Source of the DNA: Amyelois transitella
Lineage: Eukaryota; Arthropoda; Insecta; Lepidoptera; Pyralidae
Assembly (NCBI RefSeq): GCF_032362555.1
Contig: NC_083516.1
Location: 2,381,001 to 2,445,000 of the forward strand
Reading direction: 5' to 3'
Length of the DNA: 64,000 nucleotides
Shown here: in pieces, positions 34,260-45,600 of the stretch
How the letters are laid out: each line of letters opens with the position of its first letter
How positions within the stretch are numbered: position 1 is the stretch's first letter
The notes under the pieces: model-generated
Told to the model about the DNA's origin: nothing
What the model saw: only the letters and a program-made list of their open reading frames with translations
Databases searched by the model: none
Program-made: the position numbers and the translations under genes

Positions 34260-35520
34260 CGTTAAAACTACAGATATTTGAATTAGTTTATTGGCCTATT
34301 ATTCAGAGCTCAATAATAGAACCCACTCATAATGATTTTTAATGGAATTATATAAATAAACAAAATACAAATACTATAAAAAGATGTCTACTTATAAATA
34401 ATTGTTTATATAAGCATTTTATTTCTTGTATTTAAATTGTGAATTTCAATGCAACTTTTTCTGCTTTTTTGATCCTTCATAAAATTTATTCATAACTTGT
34501 TTTTAGTAAGTAAGTTATTCAGTTAGTTAAATATAGGCTTTCATCGGCAAGTTTAAAATGGAGTAAGTTAGAGTACACTGTCATACTGTTATTTTTTTAT
34601 TGTATGACTAAATAAAAACGTTTTGTAATATTCTTGAAAAATAAAAAATTAAAGGACAGTCAAATAACATACCCTTTAAATAATGAGGCCTAAACAACAT
34701 TTTTAATAGTTTTCATTAGTTTGATGAGTATACAGTTAACAATAACCAAATTCTTACTTCTTCAAATTCATCGTAACACTTTTACTTTATTTAACACATA
34801 AAAAAGGATAGAAGATAGGATAAGAAGATGGATTAACCTACGTTTTATGTGGCCCATTGTATTTTAATTTCGTGTCACAATATTGTAATCTCATGTTTGT
34901 TGCGTAGCCATTCTTGTTTTAATTGTATAGTAAGATATAAGTTTAGGATAAGCTATCGATGTATATTATATAGCATTTTAAATGCATTTTGCTAAAGTAC
35001 ATTTTTCAGCTGATTACATCATGTAAACCGCTTGGCTTTTACCGTCCATAAAATGCCTTATTTTATCTGACATTCAAAAATAAAATTTATATATACTGTA
35101 CCTATTTATATTCTTAATAATTTGTCACCCAAGCCAATAATGTAACGTATTTACATTATAAATAAAAAGTATGTACTTCTTTCTTATAATTTAAGTACGT
35201 TAATACTTCACTGCTTGGTAGTATATTTTTACACAAAGTATTTTACGAAAGTGACATACTAATAGGATTCCTGAAATATTTTTACGCGTTTGCTATGTAT
35301 TGTAATTAAATTTACTGTCTAGTCTACAAAATGCGAAAAATAACATTTTAAATTGTTATGTTGGCTTTGTGTCATATATCTATGAGTTTTAAATGATAAA
35401 TTAAATTATTATTAAGGATAAGTGGGGTTTTATTTACCATTATATATAAACTTACACCTTACATTTATATCCTCAACAAGCAAACAAGGAAAACAAAAAA
35501 AAATCTGAGAAATAAGTTTC
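34260..35520. other. Intergenic, AT-rich
   Basis: No coding region, RNA gene or recognised repeat family seen between the 3' end of the exon-array gene and the TTAA-flanked element at 35525. Confidence 0.6.
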
Positions 35521-35524
35521 TTAA

Positions 35525-36271
35525 CCTTTTAACCGCGCGAGTCGCATATATGCGACAAATATTGCCGTGCCCCTACCGCCCGTGTCGTATTTCTGCGACA
35601 GAGAATATCCATGATTTTTTCGTTCTATTATCGTCCTATTAACTTCGTGGTATAACTAAAACTATTATTGAATAGAGCTATTTATTACAACAATTACTTA
35701 AAATTATGTTTCATAGCTCTAAGCATTGAAAAAACTTAAACAAAAATAAGTAATTGGCAGCTCGGACTTTTCTTCGGTGTCTATCGCGCGTGTCGCATAA
35801 ATATGACCATAGGGATGGGATTAGTAACTGGTATATGTAAACATTTACTTGTTAGCTTAAGGTGGAAGCTCCGATGTAGCCCGCGAAATTCAAATTTTTA
35901 TGTGTTTTTTGTAATTTACTTATCAGTGACAAGTTGTAACTTGATCAAAATACGATTTGCGACAATAACAAGTATAACTTTAAACATAAGAATTATTAAA
36001 ACGGTCGCTCCATTCGCTCTCACAAAGAAAAGTCAAAATAAGTTAGATTTCGGAAATTTTACTAATTTTCACTTAGAGATAAGCTTTCACCTTAAAGATG
36101 AATGATTGTGATACAAGAAGGCTGATTTTAAATAAAAACATAAAAAACTTTTTGACTTTTTTTTATCGATACAACGATTACTCCTCCTTATTTATTGTAG
36201 GTATTATTTTATCGATTTGTAGCGGCGCGCTAGGGGCACGACAATTGATATTTAGCCAAGCGCTTAAAAGG
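35525..36271. mobile_element. piggyBac-like non-autonomous element (~747 bp)
   Basis: Bordered by TTAA on both sides (35521-35524 and 36272-36275). The left end reads CCTTTTAACCGCG and the right end is its inverted counterpart ...CGCTTAAAAGG, matching the piggyBac habit of TTAA targets and ends starting CC. Just inside the left end is the perfect palindrome GTCGCATATATGCGAC, with related GTCGTATTTCTGCGAC (about 35585) and GTCGCATAAATATGAC (about 35793) copies. No transposase frame is visible. Confidence 0.6.
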
Positions 36272-36827
36272 TTAAGTATGTACCTACAATAAGTCTTCTA
36301 TATTCCTTCTTTTCGATGCGAAAAACTAGATTGGTGAAACTCGACGATAAATATCGCAATGCCTATTTTCTATTATCCTATATGTTTAAGGCAGAGCCTA
36401 AGTAGGACTCGCACTTATCGTTGAAGATCAAGCAAGGTACAACGTCAATCACACTATTCCCACATTATGTTGTCCCAATAGGTAACTGTAAACTACCTCA
36501 ATGAGAACAAAAGACTGACTTCGACTTGTTTCAAAATTTAGAATTTGCTTAGGTAGGTACCTACTTTTTATAAATCACTGCACTGCCGCCTTTTTTAATT
36601 CTAAACAGGAAGTGACACACGTATCAGTATTACCCTACTAAACCAGTTTCTACTACCTAAGTAAATTTCTCAAATGGTAGAGCTTGAAGTTGAAATTGAA
36701 ACAAAACAAAACGCACCTACAAAAAAAAAGTAATGTCATTGTCGTACTTTCTGAGCTGTCTTGTCATTTGATTGATTGAATTTTATTTGTGCAAATTGTT
36801 GAAAAATATGAATTAAAAGAAAAAATA

Positions 36828-37588
36828 ATGGCTACAGTATTTAAAACTGGTTTCTCAGTTGTTAGAAATATCTTTTTATCAACTTCTCTACGGGCTATTT
36901 CTACATCTAGGCCACTTAATTTGAAAGAAAGTAAATATTTTACATAACCTACAAATAAGTTGGGTCTTTTTGTAATGATTATTTTTAAAGGGACGGTTAT
37001 ATTATTTCAGTTCGTCAGAAAGTTGAAGGTGGAAATTTGGTTGTACAAGGTGTAACTGTTGCTTCGCCAAGAACTGAGCTATTAGTACGGGCTGAGAAGC
37101 TGAATCCACCTCCTGAGCCTCTTCAGAAGGCGGAGTCAACTCCATGCTACTTGTGTGCTCTAGGGCTTGACGTGAAACATACTGATGTGCTGATTCTCAG
37201 TCAGTTTGTGAGGTCCGACGGGTGTATGTTGCCACGCCGAATTACAGGCTTGTGTCGTCGGCAACAGAAAAAGATTGGAAAGATGGTAACAATGGCACAG
37301 AAAGCAGGTTAGTGCATCGTTTGTCAGAATTAGTGTAGACAATTCAAATAAACGCAAAATTCAAATTTTGACTTGGAAGGCAAACTATGTATTATTTACC
37401 TAAGTAGGTTGTTTAAAATTTATGTATGCATTTTAATTTTTACAGGTCTAATGATAAATCTTACACCGGCATATTGTAGAAAGGATCCAAAGAAAAGACG
37501 TGATTACAAGAAATTCAATACATACTTTGATGAGGCAACAATATTTTGGTGGCGTATACCGAAATCTACCGATCGTTTCAAACGATAG
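36828..37588 (+). CDS. mRpS18A: Mitochondrial small-subunit ribosomal protein S18A
   Basis: Component of the small (28S) subunit of the mitochondrial ribosome, acting in the matrix. Three exons, 36828-36930, 37011-37307 and 37446-37588, join to 180 codons plus stop with GT-AG introns (phases 1 and 1). The first ~30 residues are basic, hydroxylated and without acidic residues, as expected of a mitochondrial targeting peptide. The S18 core follows: a CYLC pair (Cys80, Cys83), then DVLILSQFVR, GCMLPRRITGLC and the MVTMAQKAGL helix, all close to MRPS18A rather than the S18B or S18C paralogues. Cys106 and Cys116 could complete a metal site, but that is inference. The start ATG is the first in frame and gives the targeting peptide. 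Confidence 0.92.
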
Positions 37589-37623
37589 CTATAATTATGT
37601 ACAGTTAGTTTTAGCATCAAAAT

Positions 37624-37629
37624 AATAAA
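37624..37629 (+). terminator. Poly(A) signal of mRpS18A
   Basis: AATAAA 36 bp after the TAG stop, in 'CAAAATAATAAACTT'. Confidence 0.65.
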
Positions 37630-37639
37630 CTTATTTAAG

Positions 37640-39450
37640 AATAGTTGTTTTCATTATCTTTGACACACTTAGAAGTAGATAAATAACTTGTATGAACTTC
37701 TGATAATTATTCAGCAAATTTTATTGAGTTCTACAGCAAATTTAAAGGACAAACCAGCAGCATTCTTCTAGCTTCCATTCCAGTCAGAAGTTAGTCATTT
37801 CCAAAATAAGGTAATTTATGGAACACTGAGATTGTGTGTCTCCTACCGTGACACTGTCCATTTTCTAGAATAGCCATTATCATACTGATCTAAAGTTAAT
37901 AACAGCTGCTTCTTCTTGCATGCAAATTAAAAATTAATGGGGAAAAACGAATGAAGTCCTAACTTAGGACTTTTCTTTCAGGCATGGGCTAGCAAGCTAG
38001 GCAGGCAAGGGCTAGTAAACGTTGATTGAATTTCATCATTGGCATCAACATAGCTTCATGATCAGAATTCTCATGAGACCCTTTTTGTATTCAAAAGACT
38101 AATAGCTATTTGAAAGCAATAAAATATCTGCTGTGTACTTCCAACGATTTTCAAATTTCCCATAAAATAAAAAATATAGCATCATCTCAGCATGTCTAAT
38201 AAATAATATACCAACAAGAAAGCAGGTTTCGAGATATGTATGGAACTTATCATGACCTAGATTGTCATCTATTATTTACACATACATATAATAATCACGT
38301 CTATATCCTTGGGGGGTAGACAGAGCCAACAGTCTTGAATAGATTAAAAGACCACATTCAGCTGTATGGCTTAGTGATGAAATTGAGATTTGAACAGTAG
38401 CACGTTGCTAGGCCATCGCCTACAAGGAGAAACTTAGTTTTTTAGTCTGTCCCTTAACCGTCATTTACGACATCCATGAGAAAGGTATGTAGTGGTCATA
38501 TTTCATAGTGCCGGGAACCACACGGTATAAATCAGTATGGATGTGCCCAGAATGTCAAAAAAAATTAAAAACAAGATTTAAAGAGAGCATTTTTAGCTTT
38601 ATTACATTTCTATTTAAATTTTTCGTTGTCGGTTTAAGTCTAGAAACCATAATAATAATACTTTTATAAACAAATGACAATGTTATAAAACTCATTTAAA
38701 TAATATAAACTTTCCATTTATTTTCAAGAGATGCATAGAGTACAAATGTACCTAGTTAATTTTGTTCCAGACGTGAAGTTACTCAGTAAAAACAATCAAT
38801 AAAAAAATTTCACTTCAAAAACATTTGAATGATTAACATAAATGCATTCTGACGCGAATGTGACGTAACTACTTTTATTAGATAATACATAATTATACAT
38901 ATTAACTTTTATAACTAGTAGTTAACAGATTGTCCAACTCATTATAAATCTTACAGTATCAGTCAACAATACTGGTTGATTCAGAAAATGCTCACGCATA
39001 AAAAAAAACTAGTAATGTTACATTTTGAAATGGGACAAGCCCGTATTCCAAAGACTAAATTAATTCAGATACACTTACCATTGATGCGTCCTAAATGAAG
39101 AGGTTTTCGAAACTTCTTAAATGCAACTCGTCTGAATTAATTACTGTATCATTAAGATGTTTAGATTTAGTCAACAAAAATTTTATTTCATGCTCCAAAA
39201 AACTCGTGGATATTCTATTTTATATTATATATTATATCGATATAATGACTTACACATATGTACTGCAACCTAAGAAAATTTGAACATTTTAAAATTGCTT
39301 TCAAAGTACGCAAATACATAGAGCATCAAGGGTTTCGAAAATATTCGTTTTTATTAAAACGTAAATAAATAAGAACATGTAAAAAAGAACAGTACCCTCG
39401 CAGTATGAGTGACAGTCACACTTAACCAGCATTTTAATTATTACTCTGTA
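37640..39450. other. Intergenic between mRpS18A and USP5
   Basis: Apart from the reversed SINE at 38281-38534, the sequence is AT-rich and without supported features. Confidence 0.6.
38281..38534 (-). repeat. TATG-tailed SINE, near full length
   Basis: Reverse copy from 'CATATAATAATCACGTCTAT' to the head 'GTGCCGGGAACCACACGGTA'. Confidence 0.75.
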
Positions 39451-39456
39451 AATAAT

Positions 39457-39462
39457 TTTATT
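39457..39462 (-). terminator. Candidate poly(A) signal of USP5
   Basis: AATAAA on the minus strand about 160 bp beyond the USP5 stop codon. Other AT-rich hexamers nearby could serve as well. Confidence 0.35.
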
Positions 39463-39621
39463 TACCTAATTGTATACATCTAAAACAATAGTGCCTATAT
39501 AAATTAAATATCGTCTAAAAGTAGTTATCCAAACCTTGCATTTGTCGAATGGCGCGAACGCAAGTAATGGACTTGCGCGCGATTTTTGGTACATTCATTT
39601 AATATACACAATCTGTGAGCA

Positions 39622-42600
39622 TCACAGTCTCTCGTATAGATACAGGTATCCCAGATTTTTTGGCGGGTTCTCCGATAGCGCCACCTGTAACAATACAAAA
39701 ACCAGTAACAAGATGGTCTCAAATTCATTTTGTGAAATAAAACAGCGTCGCCCGTGCTATGCTACGGGGACAAAACCCTTATAACTGACCCAAGCATTTT
39801 GTCAATGCGATGCAAAGCTCGAAAAAAACTTACACGTATTTATAGGCTGAATCTGAATAATCTTTCATTGGATGATTAGTCAGAATGGTAGTCATTAGCA
39901 ACAAGCTGCGTATAAATTTACATTCATAAATACATTAAAAAATATATCACGCCCTTTTCTCCTAAGGAGTAGTCAGAGCCATCAGAAATGCTCAACCTCT
40001 ACGTTCAGCCGGACGGTTTAATGATGCAATTAACATTGAGACAGGTTACCAGCCTCTCCAATAAATTCTTTTTTAATTCCTACGCTAAAAGTAAGCAAAA
40101 TACCTTATTATCATTGAATATAACCCATCTCCCCTCGTGCAGTACGTGACAGACGTAGTGGCCGACCATGGTCGATGTGCCCATGTGCGAGATGAAGGCG
40201 ATCAGCTTGTACTCTGAAAAAGAATATTATAATAAATATATTTAGTAAACACATATAAGATGCTAAATATAAAAAAATACATATATGTTAATATGTGTCC
40301 ATTCCAAATTTACTACTAGAGATTGATACTACTATATTTGTGCCATTTTATAACAATGACACCTTAATCAGTGTAGCTGAAGAATACAACTTATTGTGAT
40401 GAGAATTGTTCAATCAATTTGTTGTCTAACTCGTTTCTAAAAAGTAAGTTGTAGGACTGTAGGAGTTGCATCATGTCCATTCTTAGTTAAAAATTAGTGA
40501 TCCGACTCACTCTCAGGTCCGTCCCTGAACTCTGGCGCGCTCTCCTGACTTTGCGTGTTCTCCATGGAGTCGAGTTGGTCGGCGTGGCTGAAGATCCAGT
40601 CGACGGCGCGGCCCACGTCCCCGCTGGTGGCGGCCAGCGCAGCGCCTGCCTGCGCCCGCGTGAAGCCCATGTTCATGATCTGTTCGATGCTCGCCTCGTC
40701 CGCCGCTGGTTGGGCGCTGGCGGCAGCTGTAAAATTTTTATTTTGTGATAATTCTGTAATAGAAGGAACTTTATAATTTATCGAATCTGTTTTGCAGACC
40801 GTGTCGAGAGGTTCCCGGCACCATTGAAAAAAAGAATAGGACCACTCAATCTCTTTCCCATGGATGTCGTAAAAGGCGACTAAGGTATAGGCTACAAACT
40901 GGGGATTCTTTAGTCTTATCAAGACTGTAAGATCTGTCTACCCCGCAAGGGATATAGATGTGACCATATGTATGTATGTATGTTTTCTAGACAGTTATTA
41001 CAGAAAGTTATTACTATATTTGATAAGAGGCTATTGGTATATTACAAACGTTTCTCTGCCATGCATTGGAGCCAGGAATTTCCTTTCGCACTGTCCACTT
41101 TCAGATTCAGAAGCATTCACTTTGCAAAAAACGAACTATTCCCTAATTATACCTAAGGCTTAAGTGCGAGTTTTACTCGATAAACGCATCGATGTATGTG
41201 ATTTAAACAGCGCCACCTAGTGGTAACGCGATAGCACTAATGCAACTCCATACAAACTCGCGGTAACTTGCTCGACGCGTTTGACCGAGTAAAACTCGCA
41301 CTAACCCCTCTGAGCTCTTATTTGACGTCTAAGTCTATATCAAAGCCGTGTGGTTCCCGGCACCAATAAAAAAAGAATAGGACCACTCCATCTCTTTCCC
41401 ATGGATGTCATAGGCGACTAAGGGATAGGCTTACAAACTTGGGATTCTTTTTTAGGCGACAGGCTAGCAACCTGTCACTATTTGAATCTCAATTCTATCA
41501 TTAAGCCAAATAGCTGAACGTGGCCTTTCAGTCTTTTCAAGACTGTTGGCTCTGTCTACCCCGTAAGGGATATAGACGTGATGATATGTATGTATGTATG
41601 TAAGTCTATATCAAATTAGCAATCAAATTGCCTACGATTATCTATCGTACCGGTCTCATTGGGCGGCTGGAAGGCGTTGGCGAAGTCCCAGTCGTTCATG
41701 TGCTCCATGAGCCAGTTGGAAGCCGCCTCCATGCCGGAGTTGTTCGTGTAGTACAACGCCTTCTTACACGCCTCTGTTGGGAAGCCCATTTCCATCTGGA
41801 AAATAATTTTTATTTGAAGTGTAGGTACACTATACAGGTTGGAGTGGGAATACCTAGACGAACGTATCTTGATCAAATTAAGGACGTCCTGGTAAAGGGT
41901 CAGGTGAAAAGTACCCGAAACCGCCGAGCTTGTATGAAGAGAGTTATGAATGTGGATGAAGCGAAGGAAATATGCAGAGATCGTGGCAAGTGGAAAGAGG
42001 TAGTTTCTGCCCACCCCTCCGGGAAAGAGGCGTGATTTTATGTTTGTATGTATGTATGTGTACACTATAGAAAAAGAATCCAATTTATAAAAAAAAAACA
42101 TAGTTAAATATCCTACAGGGTTTAAAATAAGCAAATTTCATCGAGTACTGATGTCAGATTAAATTTTATTTATTAAGTTTGATACACAATCATCTTCTAT
42201 CTGATATTAATTCCGGTTACATGCTCAGCTGTCTTCAGAGGACCTAGGGTGGCTTAAACTATGCACATTCCTGTACTGGGCTAGTCAAGCTTACACGATG
42301 CGACTCCCGTCTGACCTGAGCAACCACTGCATAGGAACCTAACCCACCCTCACTCAATGAAGGAATGAAATAGGTTTCCTCACCAGATCGGCGAGGAGTT
42401 TCTCGTTGAAGACAGGCTGCGGCGCGTCGGCCGGGGACTCCGGCAGCGGCGTCTCGTCGGGCTGCAGCCCGCGGCCGCGGAGGCAGCTGAGGTCCACCTG
42501 TATATACAAACAAACACATCCTCTCTGTAATACATAAAGTAATAATATATAGAGTAGACGGTGACTGATATATTTAGAATAGGACCACTGCATATCGTTC

Positions 42601-45600
42601 CTTGGATGTCGTAAAAGGCGACTAAAGTAAAGGCTACTTGTTGGCGGTGGGCGAGCAACGTTGCACTATTTGAATCATTAAGTAAAAATAATTACTAGTT
42701 CTTCTTTCTAAATTTCTTCTTCTATTTTCATAAGCTTCCGCTGCACTGAGTATCACTTTCATCGCAATTCGCTGCATAATGTTAACTCACCTCCCACGGC
42801 ATATCGACAGCTACATCTAATTTAGCTGGCGTCCAGTCTTCTCTGATGGTGAACTTCTTTAGTTGGATCATGAGGTAATCCGGGAACGTAGCTAAACGTG
42901 TTACTCTGAAAAATAGAATAAATTACTTGAATACTTGTACAGATATAATGGTTAAAGCGTATAATTAATACAATGTCCATTGCCAAATTATTCGACGGAA
43001 AGTATTTATTAGATTTTTTTTATTATCTTTTTCTTTGTCTTGGCATGTCATGTGGTTATAGACTAGCCTTCCTTCACAAAAAAGTCTAGTCACATATCTA
43101 GACTTTTGAAGCCAAAACAGCTGACAATGTCAATCTAAAATACGCTATATGATAATGAGAACGTATTCATACTATGTATTTATAATTAAATCGATACTCT
43201 AAGAAACATATAGATAACAAAATATGGATGGATAGTTCAAATCAGTACGAAGCAGCTGGATGCTGGAAAATTTGAAATTTGAGACGCTCTGTGACCACGG
43301 ATAATTGAGACATGATTCGAAACGTCCGAGATAAAATACCTTACATTACGTGCACGTTTAATAGCTAGGTATATTATTTAAAATGTAAATGATATTTAAA
43401 AGATGAAAGCCATTGAAAATTTAAGGCAGAACTTGATTTCTTAACAATATATCATCTCTGTGTGTAAATTTTAATTCTTTGGAGAAAAAAAAAAAAAAAC
43501 TTTTAAGTATATAGCTGTAAAATTGAAATATAACATACTTGAAAGCTGTGACCTTCTCGTTGACCGCGCTGCTGTAGAACTGTTCCACAGTCTCCTCCTT
43601 CATGAAGCTCTCCAGGCACGCCGCGAACGGAATGTTGGGCCGCACCACTTGTGATGAATCGCTGAAAATAAAAAGCTGTTATAGTCAGCCTAATTAAACA
43701 GGGCAATATTTTTTATCACCACGTGCACAATTGTTAAACACACATAAATATTATCACGTCTTTATCCTTTACGGGGTAGACATGGCCAACAGTTTTGCAA
43801 AGACTAAGACACCACGTTCAGCCGTTTGGCTTAATGATGGAATTGAGATTTAAATTGTGATAGGTTACTAGACCATCGCCTAAAAGAATTTCATGTTTAT
43901 TAGCCTAGTCGCCTTTTGCGACATCCACGGGAACGAGAAGAATCGGTCCTATTCTAAAGTGCCAAGAACCACACGGCACAATTGTTAAAATTTATTGTAA
44001 CTATATGGGTTGCTGCTTGTTATAATAGTGTATTTATATCACGCATTCAAAATGACTAACTTTGTCTTGCATTTAAATTTTGGTGGCAGCGGTGGGATAA
44101 TCATTTCAACATAATTCATAACGCTCTATGCACTATCTAGCATCGTAAAATGGTACTCACAACGGCTGTGCGGTAGCGGCGGCGCGGGCCCTAGCCTCCT
44201 CGTAGTGGCGGACGGCGGGCGCGTTGGTGGCGGCGGCCAGCGGCACGGGCAGCGGCAGGTGGTGCTCGCCGCGCCGCGTGTAGCGCACCATGTTGCTGGC
44301 GCCGCACCGGAGACGCTCCTCGACGCTGAACTTCAAGCAGTCGGCCGGGTTCGCCTTGTGGCGGCTGTTGCGCTGTTACATAATATATACTTTATTAATT
44401 TAAGTGACACTAGCGGTGTTCAAATGTATCCGCGCTTGATGAACTTGCATGTGAATAATATTTATGTATGTTTATCTATATTTTTATTTTTGAATGTATG
44501 GATGTAAATAAAATATTTGTGTATTTTGTTTTCGCTCTCAATATGACACCAGATTATCTATCTGTTTGCTATTCTAAAGATTAACTAGGAGAGATCATTC
44601 AAACCATAGCAATGGAAGTCTCCATTGTTTCGGTCAAGATAAACCACAAACCATCCAGTTGTAACTTGTCACTTTGGAGAGGAGCTCGGGGTATACTTTA
44701 GACAATGGATCCTGGATTTGGTGAGTCTGGTTTTAACACCAAGCGACTACCATCTGACCTCCGCAAACATTGCAGGTAAACCTAACCCGTGCTGGTTTCC
44801 TCACGATGTTTTCCCTCACCGTTCGAGCATCGGTTAGTAATCAAACAAATGTACAACTTCGAAAATAGTCATTAGTACATGGCCAAGGTGATATTCGAAT
44901 CTGTGCCTTCTACGCATCACACATTTTACCCAGCACCTTACTGATCAGTAGTACAATATATACAATAGATTCGTTAAAAAAAAGTAAGACATAAAACAAC
45001 CTCCAAGAGAGTGAGGAAGTGGAGGTAGAACTCGTGCGCGTCCTGCTGCCGCTTGGAGCGGAACTCGGGGTGGCCGGCGCCCAGCAGCGTGCGGTACATG
45101 TGCGGCGCCACGCCCGCCTGCGCCGCGCCCGCCCCCGCCCCCGCCGCCGCGCGCGCGTACCGCCCCGACACCAGCCCCACGCCCAGCTTGGCGCTGCGGG
45201 GGATTATACAATACATTGCCAAAACTGGATACAAGGTACCACTTATTGACGTCACCGCCACCAAACGGAAGATCTTCCGCCAGCCAGGCTAGGTGTCAAT
45301 AAATTTATTCCCAAAACTGGATACAAGGTATCACTTATTGACGTCACCGCCACCAAAGGGTAGGTCTTCCGCCAGGCTAGGTGTCAATACACTTATTCCC
45401 AAAACTGGATACAAGGTACCACTTATTGACGTCACCGCCACCAAAGGGTAGGTCTTCCGCCAGGCTAGGTGTCAATACACTTATTCCCAAAACTGGATAC
45501 AAGGTACCACTTATTGACGTCACCGCCACCAAAGGGAAGATCTTCCGCCAGGCTAGGTGTCAATACACTTATTCCCAAAACTGGATACAAGGTACCTACC

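Noticed and set aside
40494..40922. 142-residue frame ending at 40494 as the USP5 C-terminus
   Set aside because: It runs past a consensus GTGAGT donor into the intron. Splicing to 40213 restores the essential His box and the frame.
44945..45292. Overlapping plus- and minus-strand frames rich in Arg, Ala and Pro
   Set aside because: Shadows of the very GC-rich USP5 exon 9 in other frames.
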